Below the pieces are notes generated by a model, which made no database searches, was not told where the DNA came from, and was given only the letters and a program-made list of their open reading frames with translations. This document shows positions 27,601 to 37,199 of a stretch of 64,000 nt of DNA, piece after piece. Within the stretch, counting starts at the first letter, position 1. Every line of letters begins with the position of its first letter. Both the position numbers and the translations under genes were made by a program. Source of the DNA: Balanoglossus misakiensis. Taxonomy: Eukaryota; Hemichordata. Location of the stretch: assembly GCA_040954595.2 (NCBI GenBank), contig CM082586.2, positions 2,232,001 through 2,296,000 of the forward strand. The letters run 5' to 3'.

Positions 27601-30600
27601 TCTTTACACGACAGATATGAAAACGAACAAACAAACATGAGGATTAGGAAGGGTTTGAGGAGCTCGACATGTAATTTAGAACTGTCAGACATCCCATAGC
27701 GTACAAACATCGCTGTCCTTATAGGACATGCACAGTGGTGATAAAAGTGAATTGCACATGCCATGGAAAAGTTCACATTGAATATGGGATGAAGTTATCA
27801 GCTGTGTTACCATAGCAACCACCACTGACCTTTCGTCACAGTACTTTGAAGAATATTTCCCACACACACTTCCTTGTTGTCTGTGCATATGTCAGGCATA
27901 TTTTCTGAAACTATTATATGCTTATATATGTACCGAAGCAGTACTGGTTCCGAATTCAATAATTCCCAGATGCATTTCACCAATTCCCATGAAATACATA
28001 AATGCACCCTGTGATGATGTGAATACGGACAGTTATTGGCATCATTTCTCAGTCATTTACACGTGGTAGATAGCAGAGAATTACATTTTGTCTTAATTGG
28101 TTGTATTAGTAGAGTGATTACAGTGTGAATGTACAAATTATTTGTCTCTAAGTTCTTCATATCAGACAACCAAATACCTATATATCATCATGATGAAAAA
28201 GCCTCACATTTGATCTCTGTTCTTTTTTTTTCATCCCCTATGATGTAAATAGTTCCATCTGAATATTACATGTTTGGTTGTGCATGTGTGCTTTCTTGCA
28301 GACAACGGACGAATCCTAGTCTCATCTCACGTCTTTCAACAAAAAGAAAAATTGGAAGCCCCATGGTTAAGAGGCACAATTTACAACATGATCCGCTGAA
28401 GAAGTCGCACAGCCACGACTTGGAGGTGGACGGCATCAGCAAGAGTTCACTCAGTCTCCACGACGGTCACGGACCATTATCACGCAATCAGGACTCTTTG
28501 TATTCGAAAAATCGTGACGAGGGTGAGTTGTCATGGTTTTTGTGGATCGAGTGAGGCTGTTTGGTCGGGCATCGATTGTTGTGTCGTTTGTCGTACGACT
28601 GAAATTGAATGTGAAAGGTAGTATTTCGAGTGAATGCAACATTGCTTGCCCAGATGTTGTGATGTTTGCTAAATGCTTTGTGTTCATTTGGGAGTTTTTT
28701 TGCTAATTGTTTGAATTTAATCATCATTCCATGCCACACACCCCTCCCCTTCAATCCAACAGCATGTTCAGATCATGTGACCATCTACCAGGTCTTGTTT
28801 TTATTCAAGTAATAGGAAAGCATTACATCCTGATTTTAATCAGTTCTCATGCATAAGCAGACATATCTAGCAAGTCCCACTTCCCACAATGCAACATCGG
28901 ACAGGTAAATTTGAATGGAAATGAATAAATTAGTAACTTAATAGCAATTTTATAGTCAGCGTTGTTGGAATCATGTAGTGGGTCACTTGATGTTGCTATA
29001 GCAACAGAGTGTGTACAGAATCAGTGGATTAGATAATGAGAATACACAAGAGTTTGCGTAAGTATTTTATTAGCGTTGTGCTAAAGGTAAAAAGGTTCCG
29101 CCAAACACTGCGCTCTTCAGAGTAATCACAGTTTGAAAAGCTTCTTGAACTGTGCACTTAGAGTTTGCAAGTTACCTGGAAAACTTCAAGTCCCACTTGA
29201 AGTAACACAGACCAGTCTTTGCCAGTCAGAAATGAAATTGTTTGCACAAAATCGGTGATCAATATAATTACTACAAAAATGTGGCCCATAATTCTGAAGG
29301 TATATTGTCTTTCTCCTTTGACACTTGGACATGTTTTTTATTAAAAAGGGTTGCAATCACTTCTACTATGCATCTACCCATAAATGGTTAAAAAAAAGAC
29401 CAATAATATGTCAGTAGTATTGCATTTCAATTTATAGTAAACTCAAATATGCTAGTATCACCTCCATGTAATTACCATTTCCGTCACCCATCACCAAAAC
29501 ATGTCATACACAATCCTCCATGCTTAGCTTCCCCTTTGTTCCACACCGAGCAAAATTTCAGCCAAAGATTTCTTTTTCTTCATTTATTTACGTTGTCAAG
29601 ATGTTTCAAATGGAAGCGGAGGTAATTACTATTCCATCGGTGTGTTGTGGCCAGTGCACGTGCATGTGCACACACACACACATCACACAAGGAGGCACAT
29701 TTTTTTCATTCTTTGCATGTTCATTGTGCGGTGTTCATGCAGTCCTTCACTGATTTCTGTCTAACCCTGTATGCGTCTTTGGTGATCATTTTCATAATAG
29801 GATGGTGTCTGTGTTTGTTCGTTTCTCTGTCTGGATCCACAAATAAATCTGTGAAACTTAAACCCTTTCACCACCATGGTTTGGTCCAAATCCATTCTTT
29901 CAGTGCTTTAGTGGTACCTCTTTGGAGGGAACTGGGGGTGAAAGGGTTAATTTCTGTCTTTCTCTCGCAACACTTTTTCTTTTTTCCAGGTTCTTGCAAA
30001 TTTATGGTGTTCACTCTGATTATCTGTATTCCTCTATTGTTCAATTCTTTGAAGGGATTTGACACAAGTAACCTGATTGGCCAGAATGTGGCCCTCCCTA
30101 TGACATGAGCCAATGGTGGCTGATTTTCAAAGGCAACAATTTTTCTTGCCATTGATTGGATAAACTGGGCTGCATGAAGTAGACACTAGCCAATCAGGTT
30201 TCTTGACATAAACATAGATTTCTTTTCAACCGGACATTTCTCATATATGGGTGCTTCATGACAATCATCTTTTCACCGTATCTCTTATTCAAGTCTGTGG
30301 CGAAATAAATTTGATATTTTGTCACTTTCACTAAGATTTTCTGCTCAGAAGTGGTAAAGAAATGAACTTAAATATGTTGCGTGCAGGATGAAAGTAAAGT
30401 GACGTACATAATTTCCATTTGTAGCTCTGTTAGTCAGTTTTCAACAAAGTCTCTTGACATGTAAACGTAAAACGCTTGCACTAATCGAAGAATGGTTATA
30501 CTAGCTGGTCATATGCGGTCAATGCAAGGTCCAGATCCAAGGTGTATTAAAATAATCAAATGCATGCTAACATGGCAAAAATGGTGACATTATACTGTCT

Positions 30601-32215
30601 TAAATATAAAATCAAAATAATCCTTTCCCAAATTTGTGACCACTGTTTGGTTGTAGCATCGCAGGGGTTTCTGAAGTTAATTAAGCGCCGTGTCGTAGAT
30701 CACGAGATAGCAGGCATGGCAGTCAACTTCAGTGGCACCTGTGGTGTTTTCACGCAAATTGTTCTGTAGAAATCTCACTCGCTCAATTCTGTTATATTCA
30801 ACCCAACAGACAGCATAAAAGAGATTGACGAACCAGCCCAGGTGTACACGGCCCCCGAGCCAGTATTGCAAACGTCTGAGTGGTTTGTGACGCAGAACAT
30901 AGCAGCTCTCAGAAGATTGCTGGGTAAGTGAAGTCAAGTTTGTAGTCATATTTTCATGAATCTACAGTATTTCCACATCCCCCTCCAAAAGAAATATAAT
31001 ACTGTAAGCATGTTCGAACTGATGATTCTTTAAATTCTGATGACAGACAATAAAAATTCTCACTTTTTCAATTTATTTCCTTTCAGATGATGACGAAACA
31101 CTTGGACTGACAAGACTTACAGAGCCTCACAAAAATGCTATTCGCGCTGTCCGAAAAATAAAATATTTTGTTGCTCGAAGGAAATTTAAAGAGGCATTCC
31201 GGCCGTACGATGTCAAAGACGTCATTGAGCAATACTCAGCTGGCGCTGCTGAAATGCAATGTCGACTGAAAGCCATCCAGTCAAGGTGAGCCTCGTACAC
31301 TGCAGCTTTCCTGTTATGAATCCCTTTGGATTTCACAATTTCACTGTCAAAATGTGGTGCAACATTTGTATCAATTTCGCACATTTTTCCTATTTTCCCC
31401 TTAATTTTAGACCAAGTGGACATAATTATCCATTGCCTGCAGGTCTTGATCAAAATTTTAGAAAAAAATATGGTATTTGAGTTAATTTTGTGAAAAATAA
31501 TGACAAGTTGACTATGGTCTTGAAAGGGTTAAAAGTATACCGCATCTGTGCAGAATTAGCCACAGTTGCCATGGAAAGATGAAATCTAGCCAATCACAGA
31601 CAACTAAACATTATGCTTTTTGTTCCTTTCTATAGGTTGGATGAAATCCTTGGCCGGCAGGAAGGCAAAAACGGATACGAGTTGTACAACACCAAGGTTC
31701 CCATGATCACCAGGGTGGTGAAAATCGAAAAGAAGGTCAACATGGTTGACCGGAAGTTGGACATGTTGATTGAACTTTACCGCGACGAGCGGCAGGAGAA
31801 ACTCAAGCAGCAACAACAGAGCGATAATCAGGGTGATCAGAGCGGGCAGGATAGCGACAAGGAGAGCAAGGACCCGCCGGCCCAGACGTCCCGAAATAGA
31901 CGACTCGGCCGTGCCAGGAAGTTATCCAGAGTGAAATCAGAGGGCTATCGCGCGCACGAAAATAACTCTGAACGACCGGAGCGAACCGGTCCCCGAGTTG
32001 AGTTCCGCAAGTTATCCGATTCCCAGCCGAGTATTCCTTCATCTGTGGACCTGGATAACATACAGAATGTGGCAAACACTCTCTCGCAGCCCTCGATTAC
32101 GATGGAGGGCCAGAGCGAGTCGAGTATGTCGCTACCGACCACGAACGTTAAAGGAGTCGGGCGGGGGCAGAGCATTCCGGACTACGAGAATGCAATTGAT
32201 GACACACGAGTCTAA
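21535..32215 (+). CDS. KCNQ: KCNQ/Kv7 voltage-gated potassium channel, 3' coding part (spliced)
   Basis: Joining 21535-21625, 21805-21931, 22238-22413, 22665-22793, 22911-23021, 24722-24817 (or 24887-24982), 25532-25620, 28302-28522, 30810-30923, 31087-31285 and 31636-32215 gives one open frame of 643 residues from S1 to the stop. All introns are GT-AG. In order it encodes S1-S4, S5, the pore with TTVGYGD, S6 with PAG, helix A with an IQ motif, a variable linker, helix B ([16 protein letters not shown]), helix C and a helix D coiled coil. Kv7 channels are tetramers in the plasma membrane that carry slow, non-inactivating K+ current and need PIP2 and calmodulin. The S5 motif TTWYIGF has the tryptophan of KCNQ2-5 where KCNQ1 has leucine, so this is the neuronal-type lineage. 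The 91, 127, 176 and 111-bp exons agree with my recollection of vertebrate KCNQ exon sizes. The N-terminal exon is outside the window or unrecognised. Confidence 0.95.
21805..21931 (+). CDS. KCNQ: KCNQ exon 3 (S2 and S2-S3 linker)
   Basis: This 127-bp exon lies between TTTGCAG and GTAAGT. It encodes the S2 segment with [12 protein letters not shown], keeping the acidic residue and the RxWxAGC block of Kv7 channels. A basic S2-S3 linker ([17 protein letters not shown]) follows, a region involved in PIP2 dependence in the family. It ends in phase 1; the split codon gives Asp with the next exon. Confidence 0.93.
22238..22413 (+). CDS. KCNQ: KCNQ exon 4 (S3, S4 voltage sensor, S4-S5 linker)
   Basis: This 176-bp exon encodes S3 ([15 protein letters not shown]) and S4 ([19 protein letters not shown]), then the S4-S5 linker [17 protein letters not shown]4 shows the Kv7 charge pattern with glutamine at the third gating position. 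The end reads RVDRR as in KCNQ2-5, not HVDRQ as in KCNQ1. The acceptor is TTTTACAG and the donor CAG|GTAAGC. Confidence 0.94.
22665..22793 (+). CDS. KCNQ: KCNQ exon 5 (S5 and pore helix)
   Basis: This 129-bp exon encodes 43 residues in phase 0. They comprise S5 ([21 protein letters not shown]), a short turret ([14 protein letters not shown]) and the pore helix start ADAMWWGL. The tryptophan in TTWYIGF corresponds to the residue required for retigabine action in KCNQ2-5. As I recall, the human KCNQ2 exon is 126 bp, so the turret would be one codon longer here. A long CT-rich tract (about 22590-22660) precedes the acceptor. Confidence 0.94.
22911..23021 (+). CDS. KCNQ: KCNQ exon 6 (selectivity filter and S6)
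   Basis: This 111-bp exon encodes 37 residues. They include the K+ selectivity filter TTVGYGD followed by KVPETWLGK, then S6 up to SFFALPA. The residue after GYGDK is valine as in KCNQ1, where KCNQ2 has the tyrosine that gives high TEA sensitivity. Phase is 0 at both ends. The PAG hinge is split so that Gly comes from exon 7a or 7b. Confidence 0.95.
23022..24721 (+). other. KCNQ intron 6
   Basis: This 1.7-kb intron precedes the exon 7 pair. It contains a perfect 11-bp stem hairpin at 24049-24074 and A/T-rich DNA with no other recognisable content. Reading through from exon 6 meets a stop after about 25 codons. Confidence 0.8.
24049..24074. other. Perfect 11-bp stem hairpin in intron 6
   Basis: GACCCTGGGCA and its exact complement TGCCCAGGGTC are separated by the 4-base loop AATC. 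This GC-rich stem stands out in an AT-rich intron, about 650 bp upstream of exon 7a. Confidence 0.6.
24722..24817 (+). CDS. KCNQ: KCNQ exon 7a (end of S6, start of helix A), alternative copy
   Basis: This 96-bp, phase 0-0 exon encodes 32 residues starting [15 protein letters not shown] and ending HPAAELIQ. It covers the cytoplasmic end of S6, the post-S6 basic PIP2-contacting stretch ([11 protein letters not shown]) and the first half of the calmodulin-binding IQ motif. The acceptor TTTTACTGTAG and donor CAG|GTTAGT are plausible. A second copy follows 69 bp downstream. Because each copy is a multiple of three and carries the same content, they are probably mutually exclusive alternatives. Confidence 0.9.
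24887..24982 (+). CDS. KCNQ: KCNQ exon 7b (tandem duplicate of 7a), alternative copy
   Basis: This 96-bp exon has intact splice sites (TAATCTAG and CAG|GTAGGT). It encodes the same 32 residues as 7a except for HPAAQLIQ in place of HPAAELIQ. By eye 14 of 96 bases differ and 12 of those are silent, so both copies appear to be under purifying selection. A run of 32 bases in the middle is identical, which may point to gene conversion. Using both copies together would stay in frame but duplicate the end of S6, which is unlikely to make a working channel. Confidence 0.9.
25532..25620 (+). CDS. KCNQ: KCNQ exon 8 (second half of helix A)
   Basis: This 89-bp exon encodes CVWRCYAAD, which completes the IQ motif (LIQ-CVWRCYA) begun in exon 7. 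It continues with [17 protein letters not shown], close to the SIATWKPHL block of KCNQ5. It ends in phase 2. The acceptor is TTTTTTATAG and the donor CAC|GTAAGT. Confidence 0.92.
26547..26570 (+). CDS. KCNQ: Possible KCNQ microexon (24 bp), uncertain
   Basis: A 24-bp stretch lies between TATATTTCAG and GTAACT. Its phase matches both exon 8 (phase 2) and exon 9, and it would add eight residues (YRTSVLLR plus a split codon) to the linker between helices A and B. The length is a multiple of three, so it could be skipped freely. Evidence is splice-site consensus and phase only, and chance matches of this kind are common in introns. Confidence 0.2.
27806..27819. promoter_or_regulatory. X-box-like palindrome (RFX site candidate)
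   Basis: GTTACCATAGCAAC has two good half-sites with a 2-bp spacer, inside a KCNQ intron. Confidence 0.4.
28302..28522 (+). CDS. KCNQ: KCNQ exon 9 (variable A-B linker)
   Basis: This 221-bp exon lies between TTTCTTGCAG and GTGAGT. It continues the frame of exon 8 and encodes a hydrophilic, Ser/Lys/His-rich linker including [12 protein letters not shown] and [16 protein letters not shown]. This region is poorly conserved in the family and links calmodulin-binding helices A and B. The basic-Ser pairs are possible kinase sites. It ends in phase 1. Confidence 0.85.
28992..29005. promoter_or_regulatory. Perfect X-box palindrome (RFX site candidate)
   Basis: GTTGCTATAGCAAC is a perfect 14-bp palindrome matching the X-box consensus exactly, in KCNQ intron 9. 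Confidence 0.45.
29860..29950. mobile_element. Short inverted-end repeat, copy 2
   Basis: It starts AACCCTTTCACCACCATGG and ends with GGGGGTGAAAGGGTTAA, which is largely complementary to the start. It is the clearest copy of the family, inside a KCNQ intron. Confidence 0.6.
30810..30923 (+). CDS. KCNQ: KCNQ exon 10 (linker before helix B)
   Basis: This 114-bp exon lies between ACCCAACAG and GTAAGT. It encodes [19 protein letters not shown] and ends [10 protein letters not shown]. Using the next AG three bases later would give an immediate stop, so the start at 30810 is required. No domain is recognised; phase and acidic composition fit the linker before helix B. Confidence 0.8.
31087..31285 (+). 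CDS. KCNQ: KCNQ exon 11 (helix B and helix C)
   Basis: This 199-bp exon has acceptor TTTCCTTTCAG. It encodes helix B ([20 protein letters not shown]), the signature [15 protein letters not shown] and helix C (CRLKAIQSR). These are the most conserved cytoplasmic parts of Kv7, used for calmodulin/PIP2 binding and tetramer formation. After SAG the sequence is AAEM where most family members have HLDM or HLNL. Confidence 0.94.
31636..32215 (+). CDS. KCNQ: KCNQ exon 12 (helix D coiled coil, C-terminal tail)
   Basis: The last coding exon has 580 bp and ends in TAA at 32213-32215. It encodes [10 protein letters not shown], then a helix D coiled coil ([20 protein letters not shown]) that specifies tetramer assembly. 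A Q-rich stretch, a basic segment with [10 protein letters not shown] (possible PKA site) and a Ser-rich tail follow. The last residues are DDTRV, a class I PDZ-ligand pattern (T-x-V). The tail is much shorter than in vertebrate KCNQ2/3/5 and I see no ankyrin-G binding motif. Confidence 0.93.
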
Positions 32216-32641
32216 CAGAGGTCATATGATCTGAAACAGCACTACCCAGGGAGCCATATGTGGTCCAAATATCTTGCCAAAAGTAATACAAGTGTAGAGA
32301 CAGCATTGCAAGGTTTACAACCGATCGCGCCCCTGCCATTCCCCTAGAATGGAATAACCTGTTATTCATTGTTGTGATGGACTGGTTTATTTTACAGGAA
32401 ATAGGGGAGTGGTGGGGTTTACACTCAAGTCGGGAAAAGTACAGGTATCTTCCTGAAGTAATTTTTTAATGATAACAAACCCCAAAATCACATTTTATTC
32501 AGAGTGCGAATAGTGTGGGTGCGTTTCTCAATGACTGAAGAACTGTATGTGTGCTGAAAGATTGTTAAAAGTTTTGGAAAACAACATCATTTTTTTTTCA
32601 CTTTCATCCAAATTTAACACTGAATATATCACCCATTCTTA
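32216..32641 (+). other. KCNQ proximal 3' UTR
   Basis: Non-coding sequence after the KCNQ stop up to the inserted Harbinger-like element. I find no AATAAA or ATTAAA in it, so cleavage probably occurs further downstream, inside or beyond the element. Confidence 0.6.
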
Positions 32642-33825
32642 GGGACCGTTCAGTTTTTACGGCAGGGGGGGGGCTGGCAAGTTTGTGTCATCGGTTCTCA
32701 AAATCAGGCCGACCCCCCCTTCACCCAGCCCCAAAAAATGATGACCCCCCCTTTGACAGACCCAAAAATATGATGACCCCCCCCCCACGCCGAAAACATT
32801 CGCCGTCCTGATCCTATGTATACACTGTATGCAATAAAGGGAATGGGGCTCCTCACCCCTCAATTATAAATTTCTTAAAGTAATTGAATTATTTAATAAT
32901 ATCGTTGCAATAAAGAAATCTATTAACAAAATAAAATGACAAGTCACTACAATAGTTGGTAGAATTGGTAAAACAAGAAAAGTGGCGGGGGTGGGCGTGG
33001 GAGGGGGTGTCCCCCTCCGACATAAGAAAAATTTGTAAAACACGGTGCTCAAAGTTGCATTTTAATGAACTCAAAAGCAAATAAAGTCAATGTTAGGCAG
33101 GACGAATTTTGATTTTGCCACTCCACTCAAAGTAAGCATAGGGGTGGGGTGGGAATAAGTCTGCCCTGGTACACTATACAAACCAGCGGATAAATGATAT
33201 GATATGTTGCATAGAATGTAGGGGGTGGGTGTGGGAGGGGGTGTCCCCCTCCCACATAAGAAAATTTTGTAAAATATGTAGCTCAAAGTTGCATTTTTAT
33301 GAACTCAAAAGCAAATTCATCTCAACGTTTGGGAGGACCAATTTTATTTTTTGCCATTCCACTCAAAGTTAGAAGATTTGGCGTCATCTTCGTCATGACA
33401 TCATTTATAAAACTTCCAGCATATAGAAGATGCAGCACGAAACTATCAGTTATGCAAAATGGTTTAAACGTTATTCTCCTTTATGTATTAACTTTGTTAA
33501 ATATTATCATCAGTGGGTTTGGGGTGGCAAGCACTCTGCCCTGGTAGAATAGTCAAACCAGCAAAAATCGATATGTTGCAAAGAATGTAGGGGGTGGGTG
33601 TGGGAGGGGGTGTCCCCACTCCCACGTTAGAAAATTTTGTAAAATAAAGGGCGCGAAACTGCAATTTTGAGGACTCAAAAGCAAAAGTTTGGTGGCAAAA
33701 GTATGTGACCCCCCCCTAAACGTTTAAAAAAAACAGATGACCCCCCCCTTTTGGACTTCAAAATTCAAGTGACCCCCCCCTGGATTTTGCCGGCCCCCCC
33801 CCGGCCGTAAAAACTGAACGGTCCC
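32642..33825. mobile_element. PIF/Harbinger-like non-autonomous element, 1184 bp
   Basis: Terminal inverted repeats begin GGGACCGTTCAGTTTTTACG at 32642 and end with the complementary CGTAAAAACTGAACGGTCCC at 33825. TTA flanks both sides (32639-32641 and 33826-33828). A 3-bp TTA/TAA target duplication and GGG-starting ends are typical of PIF/Harbinger. No transposase frame is present. Inside are three copies of a block of about 100 bp (near 32985, 33219 and 33588) with GGGGGTGTCCCC and CTCAAAGTTGCATTTT motifs. Both ends carry clusters of TGACCCCCCC runs, which are potential G-quadruplexes on the minus strand. Confidence 0.85.
32833..32838 (+). terminator. Candidate KCNQ polyadenylation signal inside the element
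   Basis: This is the first AATAAA after the KCNQ stop, about 620 bp downstream and within the Harbinger-like insertion. A second lies at 32909-32914. Use is not shown by the sequence alone. Confidence 0.35.
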
Positions 33826-34465
33826 TTAGTATCACTCTTCACAGTCAAAAAACATCAGGGTTTTATTTTGGAATATTCAACTTTCACTGAAAAAAAACAA
33901 AACTAAGATAAGCAAACTTAGTACTCTACTGTAATAACGAGGCTTCTTGTCAGATAATTAGTTTATTATAGTAAACACTACATGAGAAACAAACGCTGTA
34001 TCATATGCCAATTTTAGAAATATTGTATTTATTTCGTTTTGTACCGCACCAGAAACTACAAGTTGTTTAGGAATTTTTTTGCTACATATTGTAATGTTCA
34101 CCATTGCATCGACTTTCAAACGTGCAATTTTCTTATATTTTCATGTGACAAGTTTACTGATTTTTGGCAAAATGCATACCGGCCGAAGTTCCTTACAAGC
34201 ACGACTCAGTGCGTAGTAAATGTTTTTAAAAATTCAGAGAATTTCCCATATGTAGTCTGCACAAGACATTATCCAGCATTCAGCTTTTGAAAGGTCATAC
34301 TGATGTCAAATTATTCATGTTTTATACACATATATGCTCTATAATGTTGTAAATAATATCACTCTATAGGGCGTGGCTAGTTTTTACAATTTATATGTTA
34401 ACGAGTCACTTAATCAGGTTATGATTTTTGAAGGAATAAGTTATTCTTTTAATACATACGTACAT

Positions 34466-34482
34466 ACACACACACACACACA
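34466..34482. repeat. (CA)n microsatellite
   Basis: A short CA tract in the intergenic region downstream of KCNQ. Confidence 0.85.
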
Positions 34483-34732
34483 TGAATGCCCCTATATACA
34501 TCCACACACACGGATATTCATGCAATGCACACAAATCCATGTACGCTGTATCAACACATAGACAACAATAGATTAATAGACCAGTAGCTTATACATTTTT
34601 AATTTTGCCAGGTTTGGCCACTCCAGTGGCAATACTTCTCCACTTCAGACTTCCGGTGATGGTTACGGCAGAATTTACAAAAAAAAATCTTTACATTTGG
34701 AATTTTAAGTATCTGTACATTCTGTTTCTTCT

Positions 34733-34745
34733 GTTGCTTAGTAAC
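34733..34745. promoter_or_regulatory. X-box-like palindrome (RFX site candidate)
   Basis: GTTGCTTAGTAAC has two strong half-sites with a 1-bp spacer, downstream of KCNQ. Confidence 0.4.
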
Positions 34746-35311
34746 CTATGTCAAAGAGCATCCAGATTCTGTGGAGACTCACAGTGTGTGATAGTAGGAG
34801 AGGATGATTTCCTTTTTAATTGTGGAGATGGGTTTTCTTTCTATCTCCATATATTGACTGTGCCCACATTCCAAAATGCTTCTCACGGAAATATTTCAAA
34901 GTACATGTTTAGCTTGTCAGGTTGTCTGTTGTTCAACAGTTAAAAAGAAACATGTTTTAAGAATTGCAGAGTGTAATTTCCAGAAGAAAATAAGAGAGAA
35001 AGGACACACGAATACAATTTTTACAAAAAATGACAAGTTCACATTTGTTTCATCTTTCATCAAGTATTGCGTACAATTCATTTGATACTAATGTGCTCTG
35101 AAAAAAATAGTTGATAAATTCTGCAATATCGTGTCACCTAAAAAAAACAGCAACTCTCTCTCTCTGCTTCTCCAGTGCATACTTTTCAGTAGAGAGGCAT
35201 TTTATTTCTCTTTACAGACTTTGTCATTTAGAAGTGCTTTTAACAATGATCTTTCTGCTTGATGCGTCCGACTAAGGGGCCAAAGATGGCCAGTTCTTTG
35301 CGAGAAACGGT

Positions 35312-35325
35312 GTTGCTACGGTGAC
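35312..35325. promoter_or_regulatory. Weaker X-box-like site
   Basis: GTTGCTACGGTGAC fits RYYNYY-N2-RRNRAC with a weaker right half-site. Confidence 0.25.
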
Positions 35326-36450
35326 GGTGATTATTAAGTTAATTTTTTAGATAGTTTAATAATAGCAATTAGTTGAGTTGAGGTTTCTGAAGATTTACTG
35401 ATAGTGGCCGGGTTTTATTAGTGCAGAAGTGGTTTGCATTTATTTGGTTATATTAAGGTAAATAGGGTGTTTTATGAAATATAAAGTTTCAATATTATGC
35501 GTCCCCCTACACCACATCGACTGCCCTAAAGCTGTTTCGACCCTCATTTCATCAACTGCAAATGGTTCTATGCATTGAAATGATTTCCTTGTCTGGTCTT
35601 GATATTTATCTAACTTGTTTGAACTTCCTTGCAAGTTAGAGTTCCATTGACAGAATCTTAACAGAAGCATAAACGTAGAAAATGCACCAAGACACACGAA
35701 CTAAGACACTCACTGACGAAACATACATTCTCATGCACTCACACCTGCGTACGGACACAGTGAAAATTTAAAAAAAAATTCAGAATTTGAATATTGTATG
35801 AGTGGAATTTAACTAGAATATTACGGCTGAATGCTGCCAATTTATGAAGTTGTACAGATTTGTTCATATTTTGACCAATCAGTAACACTATTTCTCATTA
35901 TGTAATTTTTCTCTTCAAAGTAGTATTTGAAATGTAAATTTCATAGAGTAATCGTCAAATCAAGGCAGGCCTTGGACCAGGCAGCAAATTATGATATATC
36001 CTCCCATATCTCCCAGTTCTTAGAATTTAGCCAACTTAGGGATAAAAAAATCAATAAAAAGATTTCCCAGTTTTTAGGCAAATAAATACAGATTCTGGCC
36101 TGTGCAAGAGTTGGGTCTCCTTTATTTCATGTCTTTGTACATTTTGTGGTCATTTCTGGAAGCACATGTCATTTTCTGTCATTTATAGTGTGTTTATAGG
36201 GGCAAAAAAAAGCAATAGGTAGCAGGCGATTGACTCCTTAATGTAGCCTGCCCACCCCCATTTGCTCCACAAAGTATTCCGACCCACCTTAGTCAAACTG
36301 TTAGGACTGCACTTATTTCTGGGGGAAAACTGGGGTGGACAGGTTGCTGTGTAAGTAATTTTTCTATCAATTTCTGGTGTATCTCATTTCACTACATACT
36401 CCAGCTCATTCTAGCTTGAACACTTGAGAGGACTGAAGGAGACATGTTTT

Positions 36451-36503
36451 TTAACCCTTTCACCACCATGGACCTCGATAGAGGGAACTGGGGGTGAAAG
36501 GGT
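36451..36503. mobile_element. Short inverted-end repeat, deleted copy 3
   Basis: TTAACCCTTTCACCACCATGG at the left and GAACTGGGGGTGAAAGGGT at the right almost touch. The interior present in the 29860 copy is mostly missing. Confidence 0.55.
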
Positions 36504-37178
36504 CAGAGCAGAGGAAATTATTTGGCAAACCTTTGTGGTTATTGTGAGAAAAAATAATGCAGATGCTATGGGTGAAGCAGTTAAAACCACCCATTCATGA
36601 ACACACATTGTTGGAGTTTTTGTATCTATTTGTCATGTATTTTATACAGGACTAGTGTTAGGCAATTTTTCTAGGCTGATCAACTTGCCGATCAAGAGAA
36701 TTTTTGTTATCCTAAATTTAATTTGCAACATCACTTCTCACAACAGTGATGGAATATTTAACAGCCATGAGTTGGGAAAAAGTGTTTGTGAGAAAAAAAA
36801 TTGAAGTGTTGTATTAAGATGTATCTTTTATAATCTGAGCATGCGTGTAAGAAAAAACAGTTGTAGACTAGTAAGCTTTTTTCCTAACAATGTGTGTGAC
36901 AGCATTCTGCTTGTTGCGTGCCCTCATTCACATTTTGAGACTGGGCCAGCAAAATGTTCCATCAAATGACAGGTCAAAGGTCAGGTTAAAGGTCAGGAAA
37001 CCATGACGGGCCACTTTGATGCTGGATGCTCAATACAGAACAGAACAGTCAAAAATCTGCCAGATAATTTCCCTCTCCACCCACAGTGACCTAGTCTGTC
37101 AAATTTGCTTCTCGTAAGACGAACTGGTAATGCCATAGTGAAGAACCCCCATTTATAACCCACAATGTATATGTATAT

Positions 37179-37199
37179 AAATATATATATATATATATA
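37179..37199. repeat. (AT)n microsatellite
   Basis: An alternating AT tract about 340 bp before the satellite array. Confidence 0.85.

Larger units (their letters stand above)
25621..28301 (+). other. KCNQ intron 8
   Basis: This 2.7-kb intron holds one possible 24-bp microexon and an X-box-like palindrome at 27806. No other coding signal is recognised; the small open frames have no family resemblance. Confidence 0.75.
28523..30809 (+). other. KCNQ intron 9
   Basis: This 2.3-kb intron carries a perfect X-box-like palindrome at 28992 and a short inverted-end repeat at 29860-29950. A 153-codon open frame spans that repeat but looks non-coding. Confidence 0.75.

Noticed and set aside
29647-30108. 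153-codon plus-strand open frame in KCNQ intron 9
   Set aside because: It runs through a MITE-like repeat and low-complexity sequence and resembles no family.
32864-33286. Two similar minus-strand peptides with PPPTPTP motifs
   Set aside because: They are shadows of the G-rich internal repeats of the Harbinger-like element, not a gene.
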